DNA of 64,000 bases from Haloferax prahovense DSM 18310 (GTDB taxonomy: Archaea > Halobacteriota > Halobacteria > Halobacteriales > Haloferacaceae): the NCBI RefSeq assembly GCF_000336815.1, contig NZ_AOLG01000014.1:1-64000 (forward strand). Direction: 5' to 3'. Positions 1 through 13,245 of this stretch are shown piece by piece. Both the position numbers and the translations under genes were made by a program. The notes under the pieces were generated by a model. It had not been told where the DNA came from and did no database searches. It was given only the letters and a program-made list of their open reading frames with translations. The stretch's first letter is position 1. Every line of letters begins with the position of its first letter.

Positions 1-730
1 GGGGACGGATCTCCTTCGTCTGTTTCGGAAGCTGGTCGGTCGCCCGCTCGAACTTCATCGGCTCGTCGAGGCCGGGTTCCCGGAGTTCGATGCGTGCGTG
101 GGGGTTGACGACCGCCGTGTGGAGGATGTAGTCGTGGAGCTGCTGGCGGGCGCGCATGTTGGCTTCCATCTCCAACTCGATGCGCGTGCCGTGGGGGCGG
201 TCCCACGAAGTCGTCTTCTCGGTGCGAATCTCGGGTTCGTTCTGGTCCGTGTTGATGACGAGTTCGAAGTACTCGGCGTCCTCCGAGCCCTGCGTCCGGC
301 TCGTCACCTTGGCGGGCTTCCCGCTCGTCAGCTGCGAGTAGAGGACCGCCGCGGAGATACCGATACCCTGCTGACCGCGGGACTGTTCGCGCGCGTGGAA
401 GCGAGAGCCGTAGAGGAGCTTCCCGAACACTTTGGGCACCTGCTCTTTCGTGATGCCCGGCCCGTTGTCCTCGATGACGAGGCGGTAGTAGTCGCCCGCC
501 TCGGCGATTTCCACGTAGATGTCGGGCTGGATGCCCGCCTCCTCCGTGGCGTCGAGCGCGTTGTCCACCGCCTCCTTGACGGCGGTGACCAACCCGCGGG
601 CTCCGCTGTCGAAGCCCAACATGTGCTTGTTCTTCTCGAAGAACTCGGCGATGGAGATCTCCCGCTGGCCCTTCGCCAGCTCCTCTGCGATCCCCGGCTC
701 GTCACCGAGTGTCGACTGGAACGAGGTCAT
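1..730 (-). CDS. top6B: DNA topoisomerase VI subunit B (5' part, cut by window edge)
   Basis: Subunit B of the ATP-driven type IIB topoisomerase, which relaxes and decatenates DNA together with Top6A. Reading leftward from ATG at 730, the frame stays open to base 1, so only about 243 N-terminal residues are present. GHKL ATPase motifs are visible: EAVDNALD at residues 53-60, then DNGPGI, then the glycine-rich lid [10 protein letters not shown]. The gene is divergent from gyrB, with 251 bases between the two starts. A TTAA-rich box at about 760-765 lies some 30 bases upstream of the ATG. Top6A would be expected beyond the left edge. Identification is firm; only the C-terminal part is missing from view. 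Confidence 0.96.
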   Translation of the reverse strand, partial: MTSFQSTLGDEPGIAEELAKGQREISIAEFFEKNKHMLGFDSGARGLVTAVKEAVDNALDATEEAGIQPDIYVEIAEAGDYYRLVIEDNGPGITKEQVPKVFGKLLYGSRFHAREQSRGQQGIGISAAVLYSQLTSGKPAKVTSRTQGSEDAEYFELVINTDQNEPEIRTEKTTSWDRPHGTRIELEMEANMRARQQLHDYILHTAVVNPHARIELREPGLDEPMKFERATDQLPKQTKEIRP

Positions 731-948
731 TTCCTGATGCGCATCTACCCAGTCCCGCGTTAAGTACTCACCGGCAACGGAGTGAAAGTGAACACGGGAG
801 GTTGACGCGCTTCGAGGCCGATTCGCGCCGGAACCGCGAGTCGTGTTACACAGAGTCACCCACGAACTTCGGTCAATCAATCGAAATCGCCGGCCCGGAA
901 ACCGCTACGCGGGACTCCAGTAAGTAGTACGCGCCCGCGCGTGCGAGG

Positions 949-2901
<1,953 letters not shown>

Positions 2902-2902
2902 C

Positions 2903-5482
<2,580 letters not shown>

Positions 5483-5513
5483 GTCGGCTCTCCCCGACGA
5501 CGGATTTCTTTTT
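5483..5513 (+). terminator. Probable terminator of gyrBA
   Basis: Directly after the gyrA stop, GTCGG and CCGAC form a short inverted repeat with a 6-base loop (5483-5498). A pyrimidine run, TTTCTTTTT, follows at 5505-5513. Haloarchaeal termination mainly needs the T-tract, so the role is likely but unproved. Confidence 0.45.
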
Positions 5514-5590
5514 GCGGACCCCACCGGGGAGCCGCGGTTCCGACCGTCACTCCCCGAAGGCATTTACCCCGGCCGACGGGTCCTCCCGGT

Positions 5591-6004
5591 ATGAGAGACG
5601 CGTCGCGTTCGAGAGTCGTCGGTGTCTCGGCGCTCGCATTCGTCGTCGTTCTCGGCGGCTTGACCGCGCTTCGGGCGTGGAACCTCGAACCGCCGACACA
5701 CGTGCAGTCGCTCGTCGTCGACGCGGGCGCGGTGCTCGTCGTCGCCGGCGTCGCGTCTCACGTCGCCCGAGGCGAGCGCGTCGGTGAACGGGCCGGCGAG
5801 GGTATCGTGCTCGCCTTCGGTCCGTGTTTCGCGTTCGCGGTCAACCTGTTCGCCCCGGTATCGACGATGGAGTCGCCGCTGTGGCTCGGGTATCCGTTCG
5901 TCGCCGGCGCGGTGCTTTCACTCGGGCTCGGCGGTCTCGGGGCGGGTGTCGGGTACGTCGTTCGAGTCCTGAGAGCGACAAAAACCAGCGACAGCGCGAC
6001 GTAG
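5591..6004 (+). CDS. Hypothetical membrane protein with about four helices
   Basis: 137 residues, not recognised as a named family. Hydrophobic stretches occur at about residues 9-27, 42-58, 72-88 and 100-125, giving a small integral membrane protein with arginine-rich ends. It follows gyrA by 108 bases on the same strand but sits beyond the probable terminator, so it is probably a separate unit. It ends three bases before the 3' end of the convergent NUDIX gene. Coding is supported by third-position G/C bias and by the absence of a better frame. No function can be assigned. Confidence 0.7.
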   Translation: MRDASRSRVVGVSALAFVVVLGGLTALRAWNLEPPTHVQSLVVDAGAVLVVAGVASHVARGERVGERAGEGIVLAFGPCFAFAVNLFAPVSTMESPLWLGYPFVAGAVLSLGLGGLGAGVGYVVRVLRATKTSDSAT

Positions 6005-6007
6005 CTC

Positions 6008-6478
6008 CTATTTCTCTACGTCCGACGGCTCTCTCGTCAGGTCGTAGGTGTAGTGTCGCGGCTTGCGGTCCCGGAGCCAGTCGCGGAGCGGTTCGACCCG
6101 CGGCCGGTAGGTGAGCGTCGACCCGAGCGCGGTGAGCGGGAGGAACTTCGCCGCCTCGATTTCGTCGTCGGGGTCGCTCGGCGACGGGGTCGGGTCGTCG
6201 GCGACGGGCGTCGCGTGATAGAACCGCTGGAGATAGATGCGGTGGTCGGGCGCGCGAATCTCGCTCGTGAAGGCCAGCGACTGGATTTCGACCTCGACGC
6301 CGGTCTCCTCTGCGGCCTCGCGGGCGGCGGTCTCGAAGAAGAACTCGCCGGGTTCGGAGCCGCCTTTCGGCAGTCCCCAGCGGTCCTTCTCGTAGACCGC
6401 GAGCACCGAGTTCTCCCGCAGGACGACGACGCCGGCGGCCAGGTCGTGCGGAGCGGGGGCTTCTCTCGGCGTCGACAT
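6008..6478 (-). CDS. NUDIX hydrolase
   Basis: Small NUDIX-family pyrophosphohydrolase of 156 residues. The signature GX5EX7REUXEEXGU is complete at residues 40-61, with REAAEETGV as its core, preceded by the WGLPKGG typical of diadenosine-polyphosphate or (d)NTP hydrolases. Start: ATG at 6478 shares its A with the TGA stop of the upstream arginase gene (TGATG), so the protein is likely translated by re-initiation after arginase. A longer reading of this frame upstream lies inside the arginase gene and is only a shadow. The substrate cannot be fixed from sequence. Confidence 0.92.
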   Translation of the reverse strand: MSTPREAPAPHDLAAGVVVLRENSVLAVYEKDRWGLPKGGSEPGEFFFETAAREAAEETGVEVEIQSLAFTSEIRAPDHRIYLQRFYHATPVADDPTPSPSDPDDEIEAAKFLPLTALGSTLTYRPRVEPLRDWLRDRKPRHYTYDLTREPSDVEK

Positions 6479-7377
6479 CAGAGGATGCGCTTGCCGAAGG
6501 CGCTTGCGGCGAGTTCGGTCGCGAGCGTCGCGGTCTCGTTGTGCTCGTCGAGGATGGGGTTGACCTCCACGAGTTCGAACGAACGCATGGCCTCCGAGCG
6601 GGCGACGAGTTCCATCGCCGCGTGGGCTTCGCGGTAGGTCACGCCGCCGCGGACGGGCGTCCCGACCCCGGGGGCCTCGCGGGGGTCGAGCCAGTCGAGG
6701 TCGAGGCTGATGTGGACGCCGTCGGTCCCGTCGGTCGCCACGTCGAGGGCGTCGTTCGTCACGTCGGTGATGCCGCGCTCGTCGATGTCCGACATCGTGT
6801 AGACTGTGACGTCGGTGTCGCGAATCGCCTCGGCCTCCGGGCCGTCGACGGAGCGCAGGCCGACGATGGCGACGTTCTCCGCTTCGAGACCGGCGGCATT
6901 CGCCCACTCGACGCCCTCGAAGTCGCCGATACCGAGCGCGGCCGCCAGCGGCATGCCGTGGACGTTTCCGGACGGCGAGGTGCTCGGCGTGTTGAAGTCG
7001 CCGTGGGCGTCGAACCAGATGACGCCGATGTCGGCGTCGCGGGCGCTCCCGACCAGCGAGCCGATGGCGATGGAGTGGTCGCCGCCGAGCGCGAGCGGGG
7101 TCGTCCCCTCGGCGAGCGCGGTCGAGACGGCGTCGGCGAGGCTCGTCGTCACCTCTTCGACCTCCTGGACGTGTTTCGCGTTCGCCGGCCCGGCGTCCGC
7201 GTCCCGTGTCGCGTGGTGCGGGACCGCGAGGTCGCCCGCGTCCGTCGGCGAGACGCCGGCGGACTCGAGTTGCCCCGCGAGTCCGGCGTATCGAATCGCG
7301 GAGGGACCCATGTCCACCCCGCGTCGATTGGCACCGTAGTCCGTCGGTGCACCGAGAATCCTGACGTTCCGTTCCAT
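6478..7377 (-). CDS. rocF: Arginase family ureohydrolase
   Basis: Probably hydrolyses L-arginine to ornithine and urea; agmatinase is the main alternative in this fold. It has 299 residues. Binuclear manganese ligands are all visible: GGDHS with H101, DAHGDFN with D123, H125 and D127, and SLDLDWLDP near residue 223. HGMP (about 140) and EVNPILD near the C-terminus are also family motifs; the HGMP pattern and total length fit arginase better than agmatinase. Translation is coupled to the downstream NUDIX gene by TGATG. The ATG at 7377 is 157 bases from the start of the divergent DUF389 gene. Confidence 0.9.
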   Translation of the reverse strand: MERNVRILGAPTDYGANRRGVDMGPSAIRYAGLAGQLESAGVSPTDAGDLAVPHHATRDADAGPANAKHVQEVEEVTTSLADAVSTALAEGTTPLALGGDHSIAIGSLVGSARDADIGVIWFDAHGDFNTPSTSPSGNVHGMPLAAALGIGDFEGVEWANAAGLEAENVAIVGLRSVDGPEAEAIRDTDVTVYTMSDIDERGITDVTNDALDVATDGTDGVHISLDLDWLDPREAPGVGTPVRGGVTYREAHAAMELVARSEAMRSFELVEVNPILDEHNETATLATELAASAFGKRIL

Positions 7378-7534
7378 AGTGAACCAACTCGGCCGGGGTG
7401 TTTAGTGGCATCGGAAAAATACCCTTATTGATAATGCCCTCCGTCGCCTCCCGGGAGGCCGCCGTGTGGCGACGTGGACTCCGGCCTGTCGCAAGGCCGT
7501 CTCGCTTTTCCACGGCCGCGTCGTATCGAGTGCC

Positions 7535-8845
7535 ATGCGGCACTTACAGATTCGCGTCGAGGCGGGGGAACTCGACGCGGTCGTCGATGCGCTCCGAGGC
7601 GAGGACGTCGACCCGGTCGTCCTCCCGGTCGGCGAGTCCGACGCCGACGCTCGGTCGTACCTCATCGAGTTCCCGCTGCCGACGGAGGCGGTCGACAGAA
7701 TCAGAGAGACGCTCTCCGAGGCGGGGTTCGAGGAACGCTACCTCGTCATCGGTAACATCGAGTCGGCGACGACGCCGCACTACGACCGACTCGTCGAGCG
7801 GTACGTCGAGGGCGACGAGGAAGAAGAGCGCGTCTCGAACGAGGAGATTCTGACGAAGGCGCACGACCTCAACCCCCAGCCGACGGCGTACTACGGGATG
7901 ACGGTGCTGAGCGCGCTCGTCGCCACGGCGGGGCTGTTGCTCGACTCGCCCGCCCTCGTCGTCGGGTCGATGGTCATCGCCCCGCAGATCGGCGCGGCGC
8001 TCATGGCCAGCGTCGGCGCGGCGCTCGGCGAGGACGCGATGTTCACCGACGGGGTTCGCTCGACGGTCGTCGGCCTCGCCGTGGCCATCGTCGCCGCCGC
8101 GGCGCTGGGGTGGTGGCTTAAGACGGCGCAGTTCGTCCCGTCGGGACTGAACGTGACCACGGTCCAGCAGATTGCGAGTCGGTCGTCGCCGGGGCTGTTG
8201 ACGCTCGTCGTCGCACTCTGTGCGGGCGCGGCCGGGGGCGTCGGCTTGGCGACTGAACTCCCCGTCTCAATCGTCGGCGTCGCGGTCGCGGCCGCGACCG
8301 TCCCCGCGGCCGCGGCCGTCGGTATCGGCGTCGCGTGGGCGATTCCGGCGGTCGCCGTCGGCGCGCTCACGCTCCTCGCGGTCAACGTGGCGAGCATCGT
8401 CCTCGCGGGGACGCTCGCGCTCTGGTACCTCGGATACCGACCGAGTTACTGGGACTCACCGGGGTCGACGCGACGGCGGCTTCGCTCGTTCTTCGGGACC
8501 AGAGCGACGTGGGTGGCGCTCGCCCTCCTCGGGCTCACCGTGCTCGGACCGGGGTCGCTTCTCACCTCGCAAATCGCGTTCGAGAACCGTGCGACCGGGG
8601 CCGTGCAAACCGTTCTCGACGACTCGGAGTACGACTCGCTCGAACTGCTGTCGGTCGGCGTCGAGTTCGGAACCGCCGGACTCGACGACGGCCCGCGACG
8701 GGTGACGGTCGCGGTCCAACACCCGGTCGGTCGTCAGTACCCGCAGTTGTCGTCGCGAATCGGGGACCGAATACGCGAGGCGACGGGGAGGGACGTCGTC
8801 GTGACTGTGAACTTCGAACAGCGGAGTCGGTCGGGGCCGTCGTGA
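7535..8845 (+). CDS. DUF389 (TIGR00341-type) membrane protein
   Basis: 436 residues from ATG 7535; an in-frame ATG 23 codons upstream would add a non-conserved arginine-rich leader and was rejected. The first roughly 85 residues are a soluble alpha/beta sensor-like domain (MRHLQIRVEAG start). The DUF389 core at about 115-335 has at least six hydrophobic helices rich in Gly and Ala, including LVVGSMVIAPQIGA, a characteristic stretch of the family. A soluble C-terminal tail with alternating beta pattern ends the protein. The function of the family is unknown; transport or membrane sensing has been suggested. It is monocistronic and convergent with the epimerase gene downstream. Confidence 0.88.
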   Translation: MRHLQIRVEAGELDAVVDALRGEDVDPVVLPVGESDADARSYLIEFPLPTEAVDRIRETLSEAGFEERYLVIGNIESATTPHYDRLVERYVEGDEEEERVSNEEILTKAHDLNPQPTAYYGMTVLSALVATAGLLLDSPALVVGSMVIAPQIGAALMASVGAALGEDAMFTDGVRSTVVGLAVAIVAAAALGWWLKTAQFVPSGLNVTTVQQIASRSSPGLLTLVVALCAGAAGGVGLATELPVSIVGVAVAAATVPAAAAVGIGVAWAIPAVAVGALTLLAVNVASIVLAGTLALWYLGYRPSYWDSPGSTRRRLRSFFGTRATWVALALLGLTVLGPGSLLTSQIAFENRATGAVQTVLDDSEYDSLELLSVGVEFGTAGLDDGPRRVTVAVQHPVGRQYPQLSSRIGDRIREATGRDVVVTVNFEQRSRSGPS

Positions 8846-8888
8846 CCGACTGAAAGCGGAGACGAGCGTCCGGAGACCGAACGAAGAG

Positions 8889-9809
8889 CTACTCGTCGAG
8901 ATACGGTTCGCAGACGCGTCGGACACCCTCCTCGAAGGAGATCTGGGGCTCCCAGCCGGTCGCCTCGCGTATCTTCGTGCAGTCGGCCATCGTGTCGTGG
9001 ACGTACACGTCGAGGGGGTTTTCGATGTAGACCGGGTCGACGTCGGTTCCGAGGGCCTCGTTTATCATCCCGACCATCTCGTTGAACGAGTAGCTCTCGG
9101 CAGTCCCGAGGTTGTAGATACCCTGAAGCCGGTGGTCGGCGGCGAGTTCGATGCCGCGGACGATGTCGTCGACGTGCGTGAAGTCACGCGTCTGAGTGCC
9201 GTCGCCGAACAGCTCCGGCGACTCGCCGTTGGCAATCTGGTCGGCGAACTGCGCGACCGTATTCGCGAACTCGCCTTTGTGTGCTTCCGCGCCGCCGAAG
9301 CCCTGATACACCGAGAAGAACCGGAGCCCGGCCGTCCGCATGTCGTAGTGGTGGTGGAAGTACTCCGCGTAGCGCTCGCGGGCGAGTTTCGACGCCTCGT
9401 AGCCCGTGCGCGCTTCGACCGGCATGTCCTCCGGCGAGGGCTCCGTCCGAGAGCCGTAAATCGAGGAGGTGGAGGCGTAGACGACGGTGTCGCAGCCGTC
9501 CTTCCGGGCCTGTTCGACCGTGTTCACGAAGCCTTCGACGTTGACGCGCGCGCCTTTCGTCGGGTTCTCTTCGTGCATCTTGTACGACGACAGCGCCGCC
9601 AGGTGGAACACCACGTCGACGCCCTCGGTCGGGAGGTCGTCGTCGAGGACGCTCGCGTCGTGGAATTCGACCGCGTCGTCGAGATTATCGGGCGTTCCGA
9701 GGTAGAGGTCGTCGACCGCGACGACCTCGTTTTCCGCCGCGAGATGGTTCGCGAGGTTCGAGCCGATGAAGCCGGCACCGCCGGTGACGAGGACTCGTTT
9801 CCCATGCAT
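8889..9809 (-). CDS. NAD-dependent epimerase/dehydratase (UDP-glucose 4-epimerase-like)
   Basis: Extended short-chain dehydrogenase acting on a nucleotide sugar, 306 residues. The NAD-binding motif VTGGAGFIGSNLA is at residues 7-19, and the catalytic pair is GYEASK (Tyr and Lys spaced YxxxK). A serine-rich segment, YASTSSIYG, supplies the active-site Ser/Thr. Domain order and length fit GalE-type epimerases used for surface polysaccharide or N-glycan precursors, but the sugar cannot be told from sequence. A TATA-like CACTATACG lies about 25 bases upstream of ATG 9809, so a leaderless message is likely. It is divergent from the winged-helix gene, with two DNA dyads in between. Confidence 0.9.
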   Translation of the reverse strand: MHGKRVLVTGGAGFIGSNLANHLAAENEVVAVDDLYLGTPDNLDDAVEFHDASVLDDDLPTEGVDVVFHLAALSSYKMHEENPTKGARVNVEGFVNTVEQARKDGCDTVVYASTSSIYGSRTEPSPEDMPVEARTGYEASKLARERYAEYFHHHYDMRTAGLRFFSVYQGFGGAEAHKGEFANTVAQFADQIANGESPELFGDGTQTRDFTHVDDIVRGIELAADHRLQGIYNLGTAESYSFNEMVGMINEALGTDVDPVYIENPLDVYVHDTMADCTKIREATGWEPQISFEEGVRRVCEPYLDE

Positions 9810-9868
9810 GTGCTACCGAACTCTCGTGAGGCGTATAGTGCTATCGACAGCATCGAGGCCGAATTAGG

Positions 9869-9887
9869 GTTCAAAATGAACATTCAT
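9869..9887. promoter_or_regulatory. Two overlapping DNA dyads, possible operator
   Basis: GTTCA-AAA-TGAAC (9869-9881) and ATGAA-CA-TTCAT (9876-9887) are perfect 5-base inverted repeats sharing their middle. They lie between the epimerase gene and the divergent winged-helix regulator. They could bind a dimeric repressor controlling either gene; this is inference from symmetry and position. Confidence 0.35.
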
Positions 9888-9944
9888 GAGCGTGTCGTGG
9901 TTACAAAGTAGACGAACGGCAGATTCGAGGCGTCATCCATCGGA

Positions 9945-9950
9945 TTTAAG
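9945..9950 (+). promoter_or_regulatory. TATA-like box of winged-helix gene
   Basis: TTTAAG sits 25-30 bases before ATG 9975, in the position expected for a leaderless haloarchaeal promoter. Confidence 0.5.
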
Positions 9951-9974
9951 GACGTATGTAGCGAACCACTCTCC

Positions 9975-10508
9975 ATGTCATCAATCGAGCTCACTTCGAG
10001 TCAGAAAACTATCTTGACCGCCCTCATCAACCTCTATCGGGACTCCGAGGACGCCGTCAAGGGCGAGGATATCGCGACCGAAGTCAACCGAAACCCCGGC
10101 ACCATCCGAAACCAGATGCAGAGCCTGAAGGCGCTCCAGTTGGTCGAGGGCGTCCCCGGTCCGAAGGGCGGCTACAAGCCGACCGCGAACGCCTACGAGG
10201 CGCTCGACGTGGACAAGATGGACGAGCCCGCGTTCGTCCCCCTGTTCCACAACGACGAGGAAGTCGAAGGCGTCAACGTGGACGAAATCGACCTCTCCAG
10301 CGTCCACCACCCCGAGCTGTGCCGCGCCGAGATTCACGTCCAGGGCTCGGTCCGCGAGTTCCACGAGGGTGACAAGATTCGCGTCGGCCCGACGCCACTC
10401 TCGAAGCTCGTCATCGACGGCACGCTCGACGGCAAGGACGACACGAGCAACATCCTCATCCTCCGCATCGACGACATGAAGGCACCCGTCGGCGAACCCC
10501 AGCACTAA
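9975..10508 (+). CDS. Winged-helix transcriptional regulator with C-terminal sensor-like domain
   Basis: 177 residues. The N-terminal roughly 75 residues form a winged helix: TSSQKTILTALINLY, then EDIATEVNRNPGTIRNQMQSL as recognition helix region, then GYKPT wing. Residues 85-177 form an acidic beta-rich domain (FHEGDKIRVGPTPLSKLVIDG) that may bind a ligand or form dimers; I do not recognise a named ligand domain. The family is conserved in haloarchaea from memory. The divergent epimerase gene and the intervening dyads suggest local control or autoregulation. The target is unknown. Confidence 0.88.
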   Translation: MSSIELTSSQKTILTALINLYRDSEDAVKGEDIATEVNRNPGTIRNQMQSLKALQLVEGVPGPKGGYKPTANAYEALDVDKMDEPAFVPLFHNDEEVEGVNVDEIDLSSVHHPELCRAEIHVQGSVREFHEGDKIRVGPTPLSKLVIDGTLDGKDDTSNILILRIDDMKAPVGEPQH

Positions 10509-10646
10509 CCACGCTCCTCTCTTCGTCTTTTTCCGGACACTCTCCGCGCGCTCCGACCGACGGGTCCGGCGTTCGGACGCCGGCCAACCCGAACAGTGGG
10601 GCTCGGACCGCAATAATGTCAAGTTTTAATGTAGAATTGGGAACAG

Positions 10647-10653
10647 TTTTATC
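10647..10653 (+). promoter_or_regulatory. TATA-like box of small membrane gene
   Basis: TTTTATC is 24-30 bases before ATG 10677, in a locally AT-rich stretch (10617-10660), consistent with a leaderless transcript. Confidence 0.5.
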
Positions 10654-10676
10654 TGAATCGAGGAACCAGTACCCCC

Positions 10677-10922
10677 ATGGCGTACAATCAGCAGAGCGCG
10701 TTCGGCATCCCATCAACGTGGGAGGAGCTGAACGCCGACGTGACAGCGTTTCTCTTCACCGTAACCCTGCTTATCGGGGCGGCGTCGCTCGCTTTGATGG
10801 CCGGTGGAGACCCCGAAACGATGGCAGTGGTCGCACTGACCGGAGTCGCAGTCGTTCTCCTTGGAACGGCCCTGGTTCGGCTCTCCGAGAATCTCCGAAC
10901 CGCTGAGTCGTCCCCCTTCTGA
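10677..10922 (+). CDS. Small membrane protein, 81 residues
   Basis: Not a recognised family. Two hydrophobic helices are evident, about residues 24-42 and 47-66, separated by a short acidic turn (GGDPET), with a short polar tail. The well-placed TATA-like box at 10647-10653 supports both expression and this start. It is convergent with the NADH dehydrogenase gene, 196 bases away, with nothing else seen between them. No function can be proposed. Confidence 0.7.
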   Translation: MAYNQQSAFGIPSTWEELNADVTAFLFTVTLLIGAASLALMAGGDPETMAVVALTGVAVVLLGTALVRLSENLRTAESSPF

Positions 10923-11118
10923 GGACACCGAGGCATCGAGAGACCACCGCTGCGCGGCAGCACGTATTTTCTCACACGAATCAGAACGAGGGGTCGCTGT
11001 TGAGTTCCTTACTCCGTGAGCGCCATCGACACTCGGGGATTGCGGCGTCGGAGAAATCGAAACCGAGTCGGCGAGCGTCGGGCGTCGCGTCACCCGGCGG
11101 CCGGGCGCGGCGACCGAG

Positions 11119-12312
11119 TTACAGGTCGTTCCAGGCGGAGAGCGCGCGCTTCGGCGACGTCACGTCCGCAATCCAGTTCGCGGCGATACCCTTCTTCAGC
11201 GTCCGCGCGAGCGGGCCGCCGAAGACGTTGACGGGGAACTCGCCGAAGACGGGGAACTTCACGCCGTGGGCGACGGCGTCGTGACCGATGGAGATGACCG
11301 TCCCCTTGTCGGTGAACGTCCAGCGCTTGAGCGGCTTGCCGGCGATGGCGCGGGCGATGTTCTCGCCAGCCACGTCCGCGGCGTCCCAGGCGGCCTGCGC
11401 CGTCGGCGGCGCGACGCTGTCGGGACCCTGCTCGACGAGGGCGCAGTCGCCGACCGCGAAGACGCGGTCGTTACTGGTCTGGAAGTCCTCCTCGGCGAAG
11501 AAGCGGTGGGAACGCTCGTCCTGTTCGAGTTCGACGTCGGACGCCTCGGGCTGGCCGGTGATGCCGCCGGTCCAGACGAGCACGTCGTAGGCGAGCTCCT
11601 CGGGCGCTTCGTCCTCGCCGCCGCCGATGAAGACGGTCTCCTCGTCGACCTTCGAGATGAAGTCGCCGGTGAGGATGTCGATGTCGAGGTCTTCGACGCG
11701 ACGCCGGAGCGCGCCCTGCAGTTCGGGGTCGTTGCCGGGGAAGATTTCGTCCATCCCCTCGACCAGTTTGATGTCGATGGGCGCGCGGTTCGTGTCGCGG
11801 TACTCGGCGACCTCGGCGGCCGTCTGGATACCCGAGAGGCCCGCGCCGCCGATGACGACCTGCGCGGGGTCGTCGCGGGAGGCGTCGGCGGCCGCCTCCT
11901 TGATGTCCTGGTGAATCTCGCGGGCGTCGTCGAGACCCTTGAGCTGGTGGGCGAACTCCTCGAGGCCCTCGATGCCGAAGAAGGCGGTCGAAGAGCCGAT
12001 GGCGACCAGCAGATAGTCGTAGTCGACGGTGTCGCCGCCTTCGAGTTCGACGACCCGGTCGTCGACGTTCACGTCGGACGCACGGCCCTTGACGAAGTCG
12101 GTCGAGTCCTCCTTGACATCGTCGACGGGGATGGCGATGCTGGACTCGACGCTCGGGTCGCGGATACAGCGGTGGACCTCGTGGAGGACGAGGTGGTAGT
12201 CGTGTTCGGCGACCCACGTGAGTTGTGCGTCGTGACCGAGCTCTTCTTCGAGGGTTTTGACCGCGCCGGCCCCGGCGTACCCCGAGCCGAGAACGACGAC
12301 CTGCGTGCTCAT
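11119..12312 (-). CDS. ndh: Type II NADH dehydrogenase (FAD-dependent pyridine nucleotide oxidoreductase)
   Basis: Probably a single-subunit NADH:quinone oxidoreductase feeding electrons into the membrane quinone pool without proton pumping; haloarchaeal complex I lacks the usual NADH-input module, so such enzymes matter (family knowledge). It has 397 residues. FAD binding is shown by VVVLGSGYAGAGAVKTL at the N-terminus and VFAVGDCA near residue 300. A second Rossmann motif, VVIGGAGLSGIQTA (about 152), binds NAD(P)H. The C-terminal 70 residues are amphipathic, as in membrane-attached NDH-2. A TATA-like TTTATC at 12340-12335 precedes the ATG by about 25 bases. Sulfide:quinone reductase-like activity is the main alternative. 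Confidence 0.85.
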   Translation of the reverse strand: MSTQVVVLGSGYAGAGAVKTLEEELGHDAQLTWVAEHDYHLVLHEVHRCIRDPSVESSIAIPVDDVKEDSTDFVKGRASDVNVDDRVVELEGGDTVDYDYLLVAIGSSTAFFGIEGLEEFAHQLKGLDDAREIHQDIKEAAADASRDDPAQVVIGGAGLSGIQTAAEVAEYRDTNRAPIDIKLVEGMDEIFPGNDPELQGALRRRVEDLDIDILTGDFISKVDEETVFIGGGEDEAPEELAYDVLVWTGGITGQPEASDVELEQDERSHRFFAEEDFQTSNDRVFAVGDCALVEQGPDSVAPPTAQAAWDAADVAGENIARAIAGKPLKRWTFTDKGTVISIGHDAVAHGVKFPVFGEFPVNVFGGPLARTLKKGIAANWIADVTSPKRALSAWNDL

Positions 12313-12334
12313 GTCGTCGTCTGTGCAGTCATCC

Positions 12335-12340
12335 GATAAA
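12335..12340 (-). promoter_or_regulatory. TATA-like box of ndh
   Basis: On the minus strand TTTATC precedes ATG 12312 by 23-28 bases. It gives ndh its own promoter, separate from the cdd-lipoprotein-udp operon 114 bases upstream. Confidence 0.5.
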
Positions 12341-12426
12341 GGGGCTTTGAAACCGTCTCCACGACTGTGGTAATTTTGGCCTCCACGGCCCCAGAGCGTC
12401 GAAATCCGGGTTCGACGGTTGTCGGA

Positions 12427-13245
12427 TTAATCGAGGCTGAGACCCGCGTGCCAGCGGTCGACGCCCGCGTCTCGCTTGGCCGCGTCCATCTTGGCGAGGA
12501 GGTGGACCGCGAGACTGGCGGTCTCCGCCGCGCGCGACTCGCCTTCGGTGCGGAACTCGCCCGTGACCCGGTTCGCGTAGACCGAGCAGACGGCCCCCGC
12601 GCGGAGGCCGTAGACGTTGGCGATGGTCAGGAGCGCCGCGGCCTCCATCTCGATGTTCTTCACGTTCGCCTCGCGGAGTTCCTCGACCAGCGAGTCGGAG
12701 CCGGCGGCGCGGAAGCCCTCGAAGCCGGGGCGTCCCTGCCCCGCGTAGAAGGAGTCGGCGCTCATCGTGAGGCCGACGTGGTAGTCGTAGCCGAGGCGTT
12801 CCGCGGCCGCAACGAGCGCCGAGACGACCTCGTGGTCGGCGACAGCAGGGTAGTCCTCGCGGACGTACTCCTTGGAAGTGCCCTCCTGTCGGACCGCGCC
12901 CGAGGTGATGACGAGGTCGCCCACGTCCATCTCGGGTTGAATCGCGCCGCAGGAACCGACGCGGATGAAGGTGTCCGCGCCGACGCGGGCGAGTTCCTCG
13001 ACCGCGATGGCCGCCGAGGGACTACCGATACCCGTCGAGGTGACCGAAATCGGCGTTCCGTCGTAGCTCCCGGTCGCGGTCCGGTACTCGCGGTGGTAGG
13101 CCTTCTCCTCGTGGTCGTCCCACAGCGCCGTCACCTTGTCCACGCGCTCGGGGTTCCCGGGGAGCAACACCGCGTCGGCGAGGTCCTCGGGACCGACTTC
13201 GAGGTGGTACTGAACCTCGTCGTTCGGGTCCTCGCTATCGTTCAT
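12427..13245 (-). CDS. udp: Uridine phosphorylase / nucleoside phosphorylase (PNP-UDP family)
   Basis: Phosphorolysis of uridine or a related nucleoside to base and ribose-1-phosphate. It has 272 residues from ATG 13245, which overlaps the stop of the upstream lipoprotein gene as ATGA. Family motifs seen: LLPGNPERV near residue 28 for phosphate, TGIGSPSAAIAVEEL, RVGSCGAI (about 95) and KNIEMEAAALLTIA for the ribose-binding Glu-Met-Glu region. Cytidine deaminase in the same operon makes uridine from cytidine, so pyrimidine nucleoside salvage is the coherent role. Purine specificity cannot be fully excluded. Confidence 0.92.
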   Translation of the reverse strand: MNDSEDPNDEVQYHLEVGPEDLADAVLLPGNPERVDKVTALWDDHEEKAYHREYRTATGSYDGTPISVTSTGIGSPSAAIAVEELARVGADTFIRVGSCGAIQPEMDVGDLVITSGAVRQEGTSKEYVREDYPAVADHEVVSALVAAAERLGYDYHVGLTMSADSFYAGQGRPGFEGFRAAGSDSLVEELREANVKNIEMEAAALLTIANVYGLRAGAVCSVYANRVTGEFRTEGESRAAETASLAVHLLAKMDAAKRDAGVDRWHAGLSLD

